Shown in pieces: positions 55,705 through 64,000 of a stretch of 64,000 nucleotides of DNA (position 1 is its first letter; every line of letters begins with the position of its first letter). The position numbers were made by a program, and so were the translations under genes. Under the pieces are notes generated by a model. That model searched no databases and had not been told where the DNA came from. It saw only the letters and a program-made list of their open reading frames with translations. Where the stretch lies: contig NC_068350.1 in the NCBI RefSeq assembly GCF_014633365.1, positions 32,417,119-32,481,118 on the forward strand, read 5' to 3'. The DNA is from Diospyros lotus (taxonomy: Eukaryota > Streptophyta > Magnoliopsida > Ericales > Ebenaceae).

Positions 55705-56780
55705 GATGTTCTCTTCATGTTTTAGTTTTTAGTTTTGAATTTATTTTTAATTTTGTATTTTTAGTGTCTGTTTTGAGATTTTTAAAAACGAGTTATTTTT
55801 ATTATTCTGAAAAATTATTTCTTAAAACATAAAACTAGAAAACGTTTTTTTTTAAATTTTGAAAAAAAAATTATTTTATGATATTTTATTTAATAAATTT
55901 GATTATTAAATAATAAAATTAACTTTTTTAATATACTATTTTATATTAAATATTATTATATATTATTCTATATTTTTAATTATAATATATATATACTACA
56001 TTTTTAAAATCTTAAATAAATATATAATTTTATTTTTCTAAATTTAAGAATAGATTTTTATTTTTTTCCTTCTTTTTATTTATTTATTTATTTTTCTATT
56101 CTCTCTAGTGCCTGCATCTTCTCCATTGTCTGCAACCATCACTGGCCGGAGATTCATACAATCAGAGCCTATCATTAGAAAGGCCAAGCCAAGGGGGTTA
56201 ACATACACAAAAATAAACCAAATTTAACAGCTAAATTTTTATAGATTTAGTTTTTAATTTTCAACGAAAACTCAAAAATGTAGTCAGTCGCCACTAGCGA
56301 CTATGGCTGGTGGTTTCATGACCGTCGGTCGTCGTTTGGATGTTGCTTGGCCGGTTGACACACAAAACCCATCGATTTTTATTGCTATACCATGGCCGTC
56401 GTTCGGATGTTGCTCGGCTATCAACATCATCAAGCCATCATTGTAGACTTCATGTGGCTGTCAATGATGAGGATGAAGGAGAAAAAAAGAGTCGTCGACG
56501 ACGAGCGAGGTTGATGGTAGCTTGAGAAGAAAGGGAAGAAAGAAGAAATGAGAGAGAGAGACGATGGATTTTGTGTGTGAGATAGGGTTGGGGGTGCTAT
56601 ATTATGCGTTTTATTGTTTTTAACTAGTTTTGGCCAAAAACACCTAAATGTTGTTTTGAATTTTTTTTATATTTTTTTTATTTTCAAAAATATGTTTTTA
56701 AAAATAATAAAGTAAATGTGTTTTATGTGTATGAAAAAATTAAAAACTCAAAATTAACTGAAGACAATAAAGGGAGCTTA
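55705..56780. mobile_element. Probable longer relative of the 25680 TIR element, with a GC-rich interior
   Basis: Left GATGTTCTCTTCATGTTTT and inverted right GCTCCCTTTATTGTCTTC resemble the GCGTTCTCTTTACTGTTTTC end of the element at 25680. The AT-rich arms enclose a GC-richer stretch (56100-56600) with repeated GTCGTTTGGATGTTGC/GTCGTTCGGATGTTGC (near 56326 and 56398). No protein domain is recognisable. Limits are approximate. Confidence 0.45.
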
Positions 56781-57435
56781 GCCTCAATTTCTGTCTTTGC
56801 GTAAAATAATTTGTAGGAATCTCATTGTCGAATCAAGTCTATCGTCGGAAAAGTTGGTGGTGGTTGCCGGCGATGACTGACGACGAAAGGCAGTCATGGG
56901 CTTGTGTATCTTCGGTCAGCCATGGAATTACGCTTCGCCGTGATTGACCGGATGAAAGCCAAAAGCTCTGGTCGGGAGACTTGCTGGCGGTTTTGGCCAC
57001 CGTGAACGACCTTACTCCATCTCACCATCGCAGACTCTGATCTGCCTTGACCTGTATCGTCTCCTCCGATCGCTGCCGCTGTGGGTCTTCTTCTTCACCG
57101 AGGTCACGCCACCGGCGACCATGAGTTTTCTGGGTTTCGTGGCCGTAGCTGACTGACAGCCGTCGTCCTCATTGCGCTCGACGCCGGCGGCCATGGCTTA
57201 ATGTTTACGCCATGGCCGAGGCCGTGTCGCCGGTGGCTGTGTGGCTCTATGACCGTCGCTGTAAGCTTCCGCCATCACTGATTGCCGGTCTCCTTTCCAT
57301 CGCATCTTCATCAGCTACGACTTCTCTTCTTCGATGGCCTTCGTCATGACTGTTTTGGAAGATCCGTCGTGGCTACTTGTCTTCCACCTTCGCCGGCCGT
57401 GGGTCTTCGTGTTAGAGAAATCAAATGATCTAACG
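56781..57435. other. GC-rich segment left of the duplicated kinase fragment
   Basis: Rich in GCCGG and GTCG motifs with open frames on both strands but no recognisable domain. It resembles in character the GC-rich transposon interiors at 26287 and 62336. It stops abruptly where homology to receptor-kinase intron 15 begins at about 57436. Confidence 0.45.
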
Positions 57436-58202
57436 TGCTTAAAAATATGTACTCAAGGCAGGCATTTGCTCATTTCAGTTTTAACTGTAAGAATTACCAA
57501 ATGGTTTGCTCATTTCTATTGCTTTTCAGCACATTTCTTTGGCCGAATAGCATATGCTCCTCTCCCAACAAGCGCCAGGACCAAAAGGGTACATCCAATT
57601 GCTATCCCAATAATTGTGCTTGAGCTGATGGGACTTCCCTTATGATCTGTTGAGGATAGAATGTGTACATCAATCAGAAACCAACTAGATCTTTCCTTAA
57701 TGATCAGTTAAGAAAAAGGGCAACTTTTGCTACCTGGAAAAATGTAAGGAGAGGCTATAAAAAATTAAGGTCCAAACTCGTGAGGAGGCTTATAAGTTTG
57801 ATTACTTAAAGCAAAGCCCAGCCTCAGAATCTCTGACCTATTAAAATATTGTCCTGTGGATGGAAAGAGCTGCAGGTGCACCTGAAGATAGTCATCAGTA
57901 TCAAAGAAGGGGTTCTGTAAAGAAACTGAACCAGGAGTAAGGCCCAATTTCACCCACAGGCTCATTTCGAAAGAATGAAAGAGAGTAGCATTCGACAAGT
58001 CCCTGAAGGAGGGTCCTCTAAAACGCATTGTCCCTTCATATGGAAAAGCACAGTCACAGCTCTGAGGGTTGAGTGACTGGCCAGGCGAACATAATTTGCC
58101 ACCACAGTTGGCCAGGCCGGTAGAATAAGGTCTTGAGGGTGGCGGTTGAAACTGACAGTAATTTGTATTTGCCAGAGCGAACATAATTTGCCACCACAGT
58201 TG
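57436..58202 (-). pseudogene. Duplicated fragment of the receptor kinase gene (exons 14 and 15 with flanking introns), broken
   Basis: Matches 32887-33650 at most positions, introns included, so it arose by DNA duplication and not retroposition. Exon 14 lacks its start (homology ends near ALANTNYC). A 1-bp insertion near 57764 puts a stop in the reading frame after HEFGP. Exon 15 has a 1-bp deletion in its poly-T run near 57525. The four Cys of the juxtamembrane motif remain, and the CX4CX10CXC spacing is kept. No signal peptide, LRR or kinase exon is attached, so it cannot make a receptor. The right end carries a 26-bp internal repeat (58085-58110 = 58177-58202) and then switches to sequence like 39,607. 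Confidence 0.9.
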
Positions 58203-58301
58203 TCAAGTCCAGCATTAAATTTTAAGTCCTAACTAGAGCGAAAGGTACAGAAAAGTCCACGGGAGGGAAAAGGTGGAAGAATGGAGTTTGGTATTTCATT
58301 A

Positions 58302-58833
58302 GGACCGTTACTGAAAATATGTACAAATTCATTGATCCAATCGAAGTTTACTCAATGATGAAGTCCGGACTTCTTTGCTTGGACTTCATCATGAACTCCA
58401 ATCGAGCTTAATTCGTGAATTAAGTCGGATCGAACTTAATTTATAAAGCCTGATCGGGCTTAATTCATAAAGCATAACTAGGCTTCATGTAGAGGCAGCA
58501 TCGATGAGGTGACGAGATAGTGCAGCGGTGGTCGACGAGAGACGTTACGACGAGGTGAGAACAGGATGCATCGACGGTTGGCGAGGCGCGTCGTGAGGCG
58601 ACGCAGGGTGAGATGAAGGCAATGAGGCACGTTGAAAGGTAACGTGAAGACGACGAGGCGGGCCGACGATGAGGTGAGGTGGAGCTTGCTGGAGACAACC
58701 ATGGTTGAGAAGAGAGGAGACAATCAAGGATAGTGGTGGTGAATCTGTAAATTAGGTGATGACATTTTTTTGATTTAACACTTTTGATCATTCTCTTGAT
58801 AACTCACTTATTTGTACAAGTAGCATTTTCCTT
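58302..58833. mobile_element. 532-bp insertion with TTTCATTA duplication
   Basis: TTTCATTA flanks both sides (58294-58301, 58834-58841), and the other copy of this locus has a single site. Ends share an inverted TGTACAAAT motif a few bases inside. The interior is GC-rich from 58490 to 58730 with ACGAGGTGA-type repeats and spurious minus-strand frames. A MULE- or hAT-type non-autonomous element is likely; the class is undecided. Confidence 0.7.
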
Positions 58834-58883
58834 TTTCATTAACTAGTGGGGCCCCTACCCTATCCTTCCCACTCAATCAACGT

Positions 58884-59087
58884 AATAAACTCAACGCCCC
58901 CAAGTGGCATAGCCCAGTGTTGACCGCGAGGATGGAAAAACGTTTTTAGTCTTTATATTTTTGATGTGTCAGTGTTTAAACTTTAGCTACTATAATTTCT
59001 TAATTTACATTTTTTGTTAGAATTGTTGGTCAAGACAGGAGCGTCTGCGATGGAGCGTCATAAAAAAAAAAAAAAAATAAACTCAAC
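58884..59087 (+). mobile_element. SINE with A-tail and 12-bp target duplication
   Basis: The body is 58896-59075. The head GGCATAGCCCAGTGTTGACC resembles a polymerase III A box; the B box is not clear. It ends in about 16 A. AATAAACTCAAC flanks both sides (58884-58895, 59076-59087), while the first copy of this duplicated locus (near 39,750) has the uninterrupted site. Confidence 0.75.
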
Positions 59088-59117
59088 CTATAAAAAAATA
59101 AATTTAAGTTATTTTTA

Positions 59118-59665
59118 CTAAATTAGCGTTTGTTAAAATAAGTAAAATAAGGTTATATTAAAAAAAATATTAGAATGCTTTTCGAATTAATATATGAAAT
59201 GATTAAGATAAGATTGAAAAATATTCAAAAAATTTTATCAAGTTGTTTGTTAAAATTTTTAAAATTCATTGGAGAGTATATGCATTATTTTTTTTATTTG
59301 TAAAATTCAAAATATGCTTATCTAGAAGGAAAAAGTGATAAATATATATGAAAAATGCCAGATAAAAAATCACATGACTTCTTATCTTTTTTGGTTTATA
59401 TCTTGGTTAACAAATATTATTTAAATTTTTTGGAATGTATTGAAAGACATATGCGTTATTTTTTTTTATTTATAAGATTCAAGATATGCTTATTTGGAAG
59501 ATAAGAAAGATAAGTATATCTGAAAAATGTCATATAAAAGTCACATGACTTCTTTTTCAAGTACTGCTAGATAAGTTTAACGAACACATTGAAAATGATA
59601 AAAGTTTGAAATACTTTCTATACTTTTATTTTTTAATTTATATCTTAATTAACCAACACTACCTA
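59118..59665 (+). mobile_element. TIR-family copy plus adjoining partial copy
   Basis: 59118-59430 runs from GCGTTTGTTAAAATAAGTA to TTAACAAATATTA and parallels 39795-40153 plus 43423-43450 without the LINE. A second right half follows to TTAACCAACACTA at 59665. Non-coding. Confidence 0.65.
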
Positions 59666-59976
59666 TGTTAATACCCTAATTATAGGACAAATCAAAACCA
59701 TTATTTTACTGACAGTTTACAAGTTTAAGCGTCTATTTGATTTTGCAATGTGTAATGTGAAATGTTAATTGTGTAATAAAAAACATTTTTTTATATTATT
59801 TTGTTTCGTTATTCAATGAGCTCTTTGGGTTTATAATTTTATAATAATATTATTTAGTACCATAATTAATTTATTATAAAATATTTGTCTAAAATGCTTA
59901 TTCGATATGGATTTAAACATTAATAATTAAGATTCTACATCTTAATTTCATTGTTAATTAATATAATATTACTCTC
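59666..59976. other. Intergenic DNA, nothing recognised
   Basis: AT-rich; no gene or repeat ends. Confidence 0.5.
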
Positions 59977-60296
59977 TTAGGGCTTGTTTGTTATCGGTGC
60001 ATCGTAGTTATTGTGTCATGTTTTTTGAGCCGTGGTGTGAAAATAATAATGTTAATAAAAGTAGCATTTTTGTGTTGTGTTTTTTGAGTCGTGCTGTAAA
60101 AATAATATTAATAAAAGTAGTGTTTGGTATCTAAGCATTACTTTTTGACCAAAATACAGGAAAAGTGTTTGATTAACATTTTCTTGCTATACCATAAATA
60201 TACAAATTATAGCAGTAAGCATTACTTTTTGACCCAAAAAAAACAAATAAACAAGGATTATACTTCAAAAGCACAATAATACTAAATAAACCCTTA
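59977..60296. mobile_element. Tourist-type (PIF/Harbinger) MITE
   Basis: The body 59980-60293 (314 bp) starts GGGCTTGTTTG and ends AAATAAACCC. It is flanked by TTA on both sides, the target preferred by PIF/Harbinger elements. The interior has two AGCATTACTTTTTGACC copies (60134, 60214). Confidence 0.85.
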
Positions 60297-60612
60297 ATGT
60301 AAATTTAATACTAGGCATGATAAGAAATAATATATTTGAAATTAGGGTGCTTATTATACTACATTTCTTTTGTATCACAAAAATCGAGGGATCTTCGATA
60401 CATAGATAGTCTTTGACCCCAAACTATCACACTTTTCTTATAAATTGCGGTCCATCCACTTAGGCTTTAGGCTAACGGATAGGATGGATAAGTTCGGGGT
60501 TGAAACCTACCCTGACCTCTCGAATAAAAATAGATAATGCGTTGCCTGCACAGATCCAAACTTAAACCCACAACCTTGTGATATCCAAACTCTCTAATGT
60601 GTGTGGAGGACT
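60297..60612. other. Intergenic DNA, nothing certain
   Basis: A stretch at 60470-60600 with GGGTTTAAGTTTGGATC on the minus strand faintly resembles a SINE head, but no tail or duplication supports it. Confidence 0.4.
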
Positions 60613-61636
60613 ATTTGCTCTAGGGGTGTACATGGTTCAGTCTGGCCGGTTTTTGGCCAATTTATTGCGCTGAATCGCACATACGATTTTCACATGTAAT
60701 CAAACCGACCGGTTTGATTTGGCATGAAAAAATCGCACCAAACCGCATCACGTAACGCGATGCGATTTGGTGCGGTTTTCACGGTTTGCAACAACCCCAA
60801 TCGACATACAAATAAATCCAAATCCAAATATCTTAATCAGACAATGTCCACCAAAGATCTCAAGCTTCCGCACCAAACCAAAACCATCTTAATAACAAAA
60901 CATTCAGGACTGGAAGTGCAAATGGAAGAGATACCTTATCAGAAATGGAGTTGGTATCGTTGGATCTGCTGATCTAGGATGAGGGGGAAAACAGATTTGA
61001 GTCGTCCATGGACTGGTGCAATTGACGACGAGGGATGGGTCGTCGCAAGTCTTCATCACTCGTGCGTGGACTGGTGCAACCAGCAGCTGGGGTCGTCGCT
61101 CGCTTGTGTGTGGACTGGTGCGGCCAGCAACGGGGGTCGTCGCTCGCTTGTGTGTGGACTGGTGCGGCCAGCAGCGGGGGTCGTCGCTCGCTTGTGTGTG
61201 GACTGGTGCGGCCAGCAGCGGGGGTCGTCGCAAGTCTTCATCGCTCGTGCCTTGTGGTCTGGTGTGGCGGCTGACGGGGGATGGGTCAGGTGGTTTGGTG
61301 TGGCAGCCAACGGACGATGGGTGGGTGCAAGACTGGTGCGGCAGCCGGTGAGGATGGGTGCGTGTGAAGCTTTGAGAGACGAAGAGGGTGAGATGAGAGA
61401 AATGCTGAAATGATTTAAGGTTTCCCCCACCCCTTTTATATTTTACATTTTATTTTTTATATTTTTAATTATTATAATATATATTGGGCGGTTCGGTTTG
61501 AAACCGAACCACGAAACCCCCAAATCGCAAACCATGCGGTTTGGGGGTTTCTCAAATCGTGTTGGATCGCCACTCTAAAAAAATCGCACGGTCTGGTTTG
61601 GTGCGGCCGATTTTTTTGAACACCCCTAATTTGCTC
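60613..61636. mobile_element. Non-autonomous hAT element with exact 8-bp duplication
   Basis: The body 60621-61628 (1008 bp) starts TAGGGGTGT and ends ACACCCCTA. It is flanked by ATTTGCTC at 60613-60620 and 61629-61636. Next to both ends lie repeated CGGTTTGGTGCGGTT-like motifs (60690-60790; 61490-61610), probable transposase-binding repeats. The interior carries 44-bp tandem repeats. No transposase is recognisable, so it depends on an autonomous relative. Confidence 0.92.
61088..61230 (+). repeat. 44-bp tandem repeats inside the hAT element
   Basis: Units at 61088-61131, 61132-61175 and 61176-61219 plus partial units on both sides. Each has GTCGTCGCTCGCTTGTGTGT then GGACTGGTGCGGCCAGCA. Since 44 is not a multiple of three, each unit is read in a new frame; this explains the same Cys/Trp/Gly-rich peptides in three plus-strand frames and argues against a real protein. 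Confidence 0.9.
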
Positions 61637-61740
61637 CGTCTCAAATGATTTTGTACTACGTTATTCCACATGTATGTTGGCTAGCTTGCATTTTTTGTTT
61701 TTTATTTTTTAAGCTAGCCAAAACCCCTAACCAAATAAAC

Positions 61741-62122
61741 TGTTAGAATTACGGTTACATTAGGATAAGTTTCCTAATGATAAGATAATTGTTATGAATT
61801 TGAATTTTAACAATATAATGGGATAAGTAATTGAAATTTGAATTAGATTCAAATTCCTATAAAGCTATGTCTATCTGTATCTTTGTGATACCTATAAATA
61901 GACATAGAGTCTAATAGAAAAATAACGACAATTAGAATCAGTTTTTAATCACTCATATATTGTGTTCGACATCACCATTCGAGCCTTGGGCGGACAAGGG
62001 GTGGACGGATAAGAAAACTTTTATAGTTTTCTTCTACATTTGTTAGGCAAATCAGATTTAAGTATTTCGCTGCGATTCTGGTATTTTACATACCGCTTTG
62101 CTATTTATTCAAAATTCCTACA
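61741..62122 (+). repeat. 5' LTR of the right-edge copia element
   Basis: TG...CA bounded and followed after one base by the primer-binding site. The partner 3' LTR must lie outside the window. Confidence 0.85.
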
Positions 62123-62135
62123 ATGGTATCAGAGC

Positions 62136-63662
62136 CATTATTTATTTGTCTACACCGTTATGATGTTGACCAATTGTATTTGCGAGTTATTTGTAACTTG
62201 TGATATTTTTATGCTTGAAATTATTTTCTGCGTGAAATAATTTGGTCTCTCTGTTTGCTTCGATTCAGTCACGTTTGTTTGTAACTCAAGATTATTTTTT
62301 GCGAAATTTTTTTTTGTCCATTGCGTTCCAATACAGACGTGATTGGTAGCCATGTTCGTCATGGCCGCTGGGCTTAAAGCACCTTGGTTAACCTCACGAT
62401 GGCTGAGGCATCGTCGGAGGCAGTCGTGTTCGTCACGACCGATGGCTGAGGCCAATCCCAGCGATCGCGTAAGTCATGACCAGTGGGAGAACTGTGCAGG
62501 CGAAGGCTGAAATCGGCCATGGCCGATTTCTGGTGAGTCTTGGCTCGCTGCTGTGAATGCTCCGCCATGGTTGATGCCTTTGTCTTTTGTTCTCCGTCTT
62601 GGTTTTGACGTGGGTCGTTGAACGGCTGCCTCCATAGCCGCTATTAATGGAAGGAAAACGACGGCCATGGATTGATTTGTTCACTATGGTCGCGGCTCCT
62701 TTTGTCTTCGAGTATGGCCGATGACTGACTGTGGTTATTGCGAGCCATCGTCGGACTTCGCGGCCGACGACATCGAATGGAGAAGAAGAGGGAAGAGCGG
62801 CCTGCGGTGGAGGAAGAAGAAAGTGGCGGCGCCGGTTCAAGGGTGCCCAGCAAACCCTATGTGCAGGGAAGAAGATAACCCACTTGACCTATTATGTGTT
62901 GGGTCAAATCCGAATTGGGTGAGACTCGATCCATAGGCAGATCTGTGAGTGGATTTGAAGCTGGCCAATTGATTTGTTCAATTGGGCTTGGGCCATTTGT
63001 TTTAATTAAATTAGGTCTGCTTTTTAATTTAATATTAGTTGGGCTTAATTTTGTTTTGGCCATGTTGTTGGGTTTTTTATTTAATTATTTGGATTATACT
63101 TTTGGGCCATTAATTAATTAGTTTAATTTTGTGCCTAAAATTATAAATTAAATAATATATCCATTTTGAGATTAAAAAAAAATTAGAATTATTTTTGGGA
63201 TATTTAATTATGGAATATTATTTTTTGTAATTAATAAAATTGTTTTCATGACTTTTATTATGTGTTTTAATATTGTCATGATAATTGTTTGGTTTATTCT
63301 TTTAGACATAAATTAATAAGTTTAATTTTGAGTCTAAAATTATAAATAGATGTGATGTGGCATTTTTTGCTAACTTAATTAATTATCTATTGTTTGCAAA
63401 TATTTTATTTTATTTGCTTATTGATAATTAATTTCGGTTTAGTACCAATCTTGGGCCTTGTGTGGGTCCTAAAATATTGTTGGATATTGTGGATTAGTTC
63501 CACATAAACAATTAAATCACAATGTTTTAGTTGTGCATCAAGGGTAATGACTTTGAAGCTTGGCGATCTATTGATCTCGAAGTGCTAGCTAAATGTTTGA
63601 TTTAATTGTTTGCTTTGAACATGTGCATTGAATGTCTTTTATTGTCCCTGATTCAGTGATCA
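62136..63662 (+). other. Long leader of the copia element, partly GC-rich
   Basis: The segment 62336-62870 is GC-rich (ATGGCCG/CGTCGG motifs) with many overlapping frames on both strands and no domain; 62950-63640 is AT-rich. Such leaders are untranslated in the parent family. The GC-rich part might be captured host DNA, but I could not identify a source. Confidence 0.5.
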
Positions 63663-63960
63663 ATGGCCACCAGTTCAGTTGCTGAAAACATGACTATGAT
63701 AGATAAGTTGGATGGGTCCAACTACTCCACATGGGAGAAGCAGATTCAGTATCTACTTCAGATGGAGAAAGTATGAGACGTTTTGGAGACTTCACATCCC
63801 GTGCCGCAAGGGGAAAATGTTTCCTCGGCGACACAGCGAGCCTATGACAAATAGCGACTGTTATGCCCGTCTTGGGATGCTTGTTAGCATGCGGGTCGAT
63901 CTCATGGGCCAGTTTGAGTCTTGCCTACCATGGAAATGTGGCAAAAGTTGAAGATCACTT
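63663..63960 (+). pseudogene. copia gag start, broken
   Basis: ATG at 63663 opens MATSSVAENMTMIDKLDGSN followed by YSTWEKQIQYLLQ, the N-terminal fold of copia gag. An in-frame TGA at 63774-63776 and TAG at 63852-63854 interrupt it; the remaining text stays gag-like in the same frame. Not translatable as a whole. Confidence 0.85.
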
Positions 63961-64000
63961 TTAGTCAGATATCTGCAACAAAGCTTTGTGCTTTACAATT

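Larger units (their letters stand above)
58203..59117 (+). repeat. Second copy of the 39,603 intergenic block, interrupted by two insertions
   Basis: The pieces 58203-58301, 58842-58895 and 59076-59100 line up in order with 39607-39780. The breaks are a 540-bp insertion (58302-58841) and a SINE (58896-59075), each with its target duplication. Orientation is the same as in the first copy. Confidence 0.8.
61741..64000 (+). mobile_element. 5' end of a Ty1/copia element running off the right edge
   Basis: The 5' LTR 61741-62122 (382 bp) starts TGTTAGAATTACGG and ends CCTACA, with a TATAAATAGAC box near 61896. The primer site TGGTATCAGAGC (62124-62135) is a perfect match to the usual initiator tRNA-Met type. 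A long leader of about 1.5 kb follows before a gag start at 63663. The element landed in the second copy of the block seen at 43,470-43,560. Confidence 0.9.

Noticed and set aside
60470..60600. Possible minus-strand SINE head
   Set aside because: Only a vague B-box-like GGGTTTAAGTTTG; no A-tail and no target duplication.
60979..61430. Several overlapping frames of up to 144 codons on both strands
   Set aside because: They arise from the 44-bp repeats and GC-rich composition of a hAT element; the repeat length breaks any single frame pattern.
62150..62936. Cluster of frames on both strands (up to 135 codons)
   Set aside because: GC-rich leader of a copia element; no recognisable protein and no splice logic.

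Overview
The window is nuclear DNA of a flowering plant, very probably a eudicot. It is AT-rich, and its two protein genes are split into many short exons with GT-AG introns. Most of the rest is layered transposable-element sequence: Ty1/copia and Ty3/gypsy LTR elements, an RTE-clade LINE, SINEs, hAT elements, Tourist-like MITEs and one prolific unclassified TIR family. No bacterial operon, CRISPR array, phage or plastid gene set is present.

Layout. From 1 to 22,570 lies the 5' part of a GAUT7-type gene on the minus strand. Exon 1 is at 22,408-22,570, exons 2-4 lie between 21,376 and 21,876, and exons 5-7 between 3,564 and 4,349. All seven exons join in phase. They encode the membrane anchor, the stem and the first conserved block of the protein. 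The GT8 catalytic-type region is not in the window and must lie to the left. Exons 4 and 5 are about 17 kb apart, and that intron holds a hAT element split by a copia element, an LTR-like relic, an RTE fragment and a decayed gypsy pol. The intron after exon 7 holds the end of another LTR element that runs off the left edge.

From 22,571 to 28,711 is intergenic: the GAUT7 upstream region, a clean solo LTR (23,874-24,472), and a non-autonomous LTR element (about 24,866-28,293) carrying two smaller TIR insertions. From 28,712 to 36,994 is one complete, apparently intact gene on the minus strand: a 19-exon, 964-residue leucine-rich-repeat receptor kinase of subfamily VIII-1 (the group of Arabidopsis HPCA1/At5g49760, At5g49770 and At1g79620).

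From 37,000 to the end I find no intact gene. The region holds a degenerate RTE LINE with target-site duplications, at least eight copies of a GTTTGTTAA-ended TIR family, two SINEs, two Tourist-like MITEs, a hAT element with internal 44-bp repeats, and the 5' end of another copia element at the right edge. At 57,436-58,202 is a broken second copy of RLK exons 14-15, joined to a second copy of the sequence near 39.6 kb. The pieces from 57.4 to 61.7 kb are a rearranged duplicate of 32.9-43.6 kb, and different transposons have since entered each copy.

How the genes relate: the two genes are neighbours on the same strand, but nothing in the sequence ties them into one pathway. GAUT7 proteins act in pectin (homogalacturonan) synthesis in the Golgi; the receptor kinase is a plasma-membrane sensor. 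I see no previously undescribed molecular system. The most distinctive items are the in-frame repeat in the GAUT7 stem, the cysteine cluster of the receptor, the mosaic duplication and the datable nesting of elements. All coordinates were read by eye; exon edges are supported by frame continuity, and edges marked approximate should be treated so.
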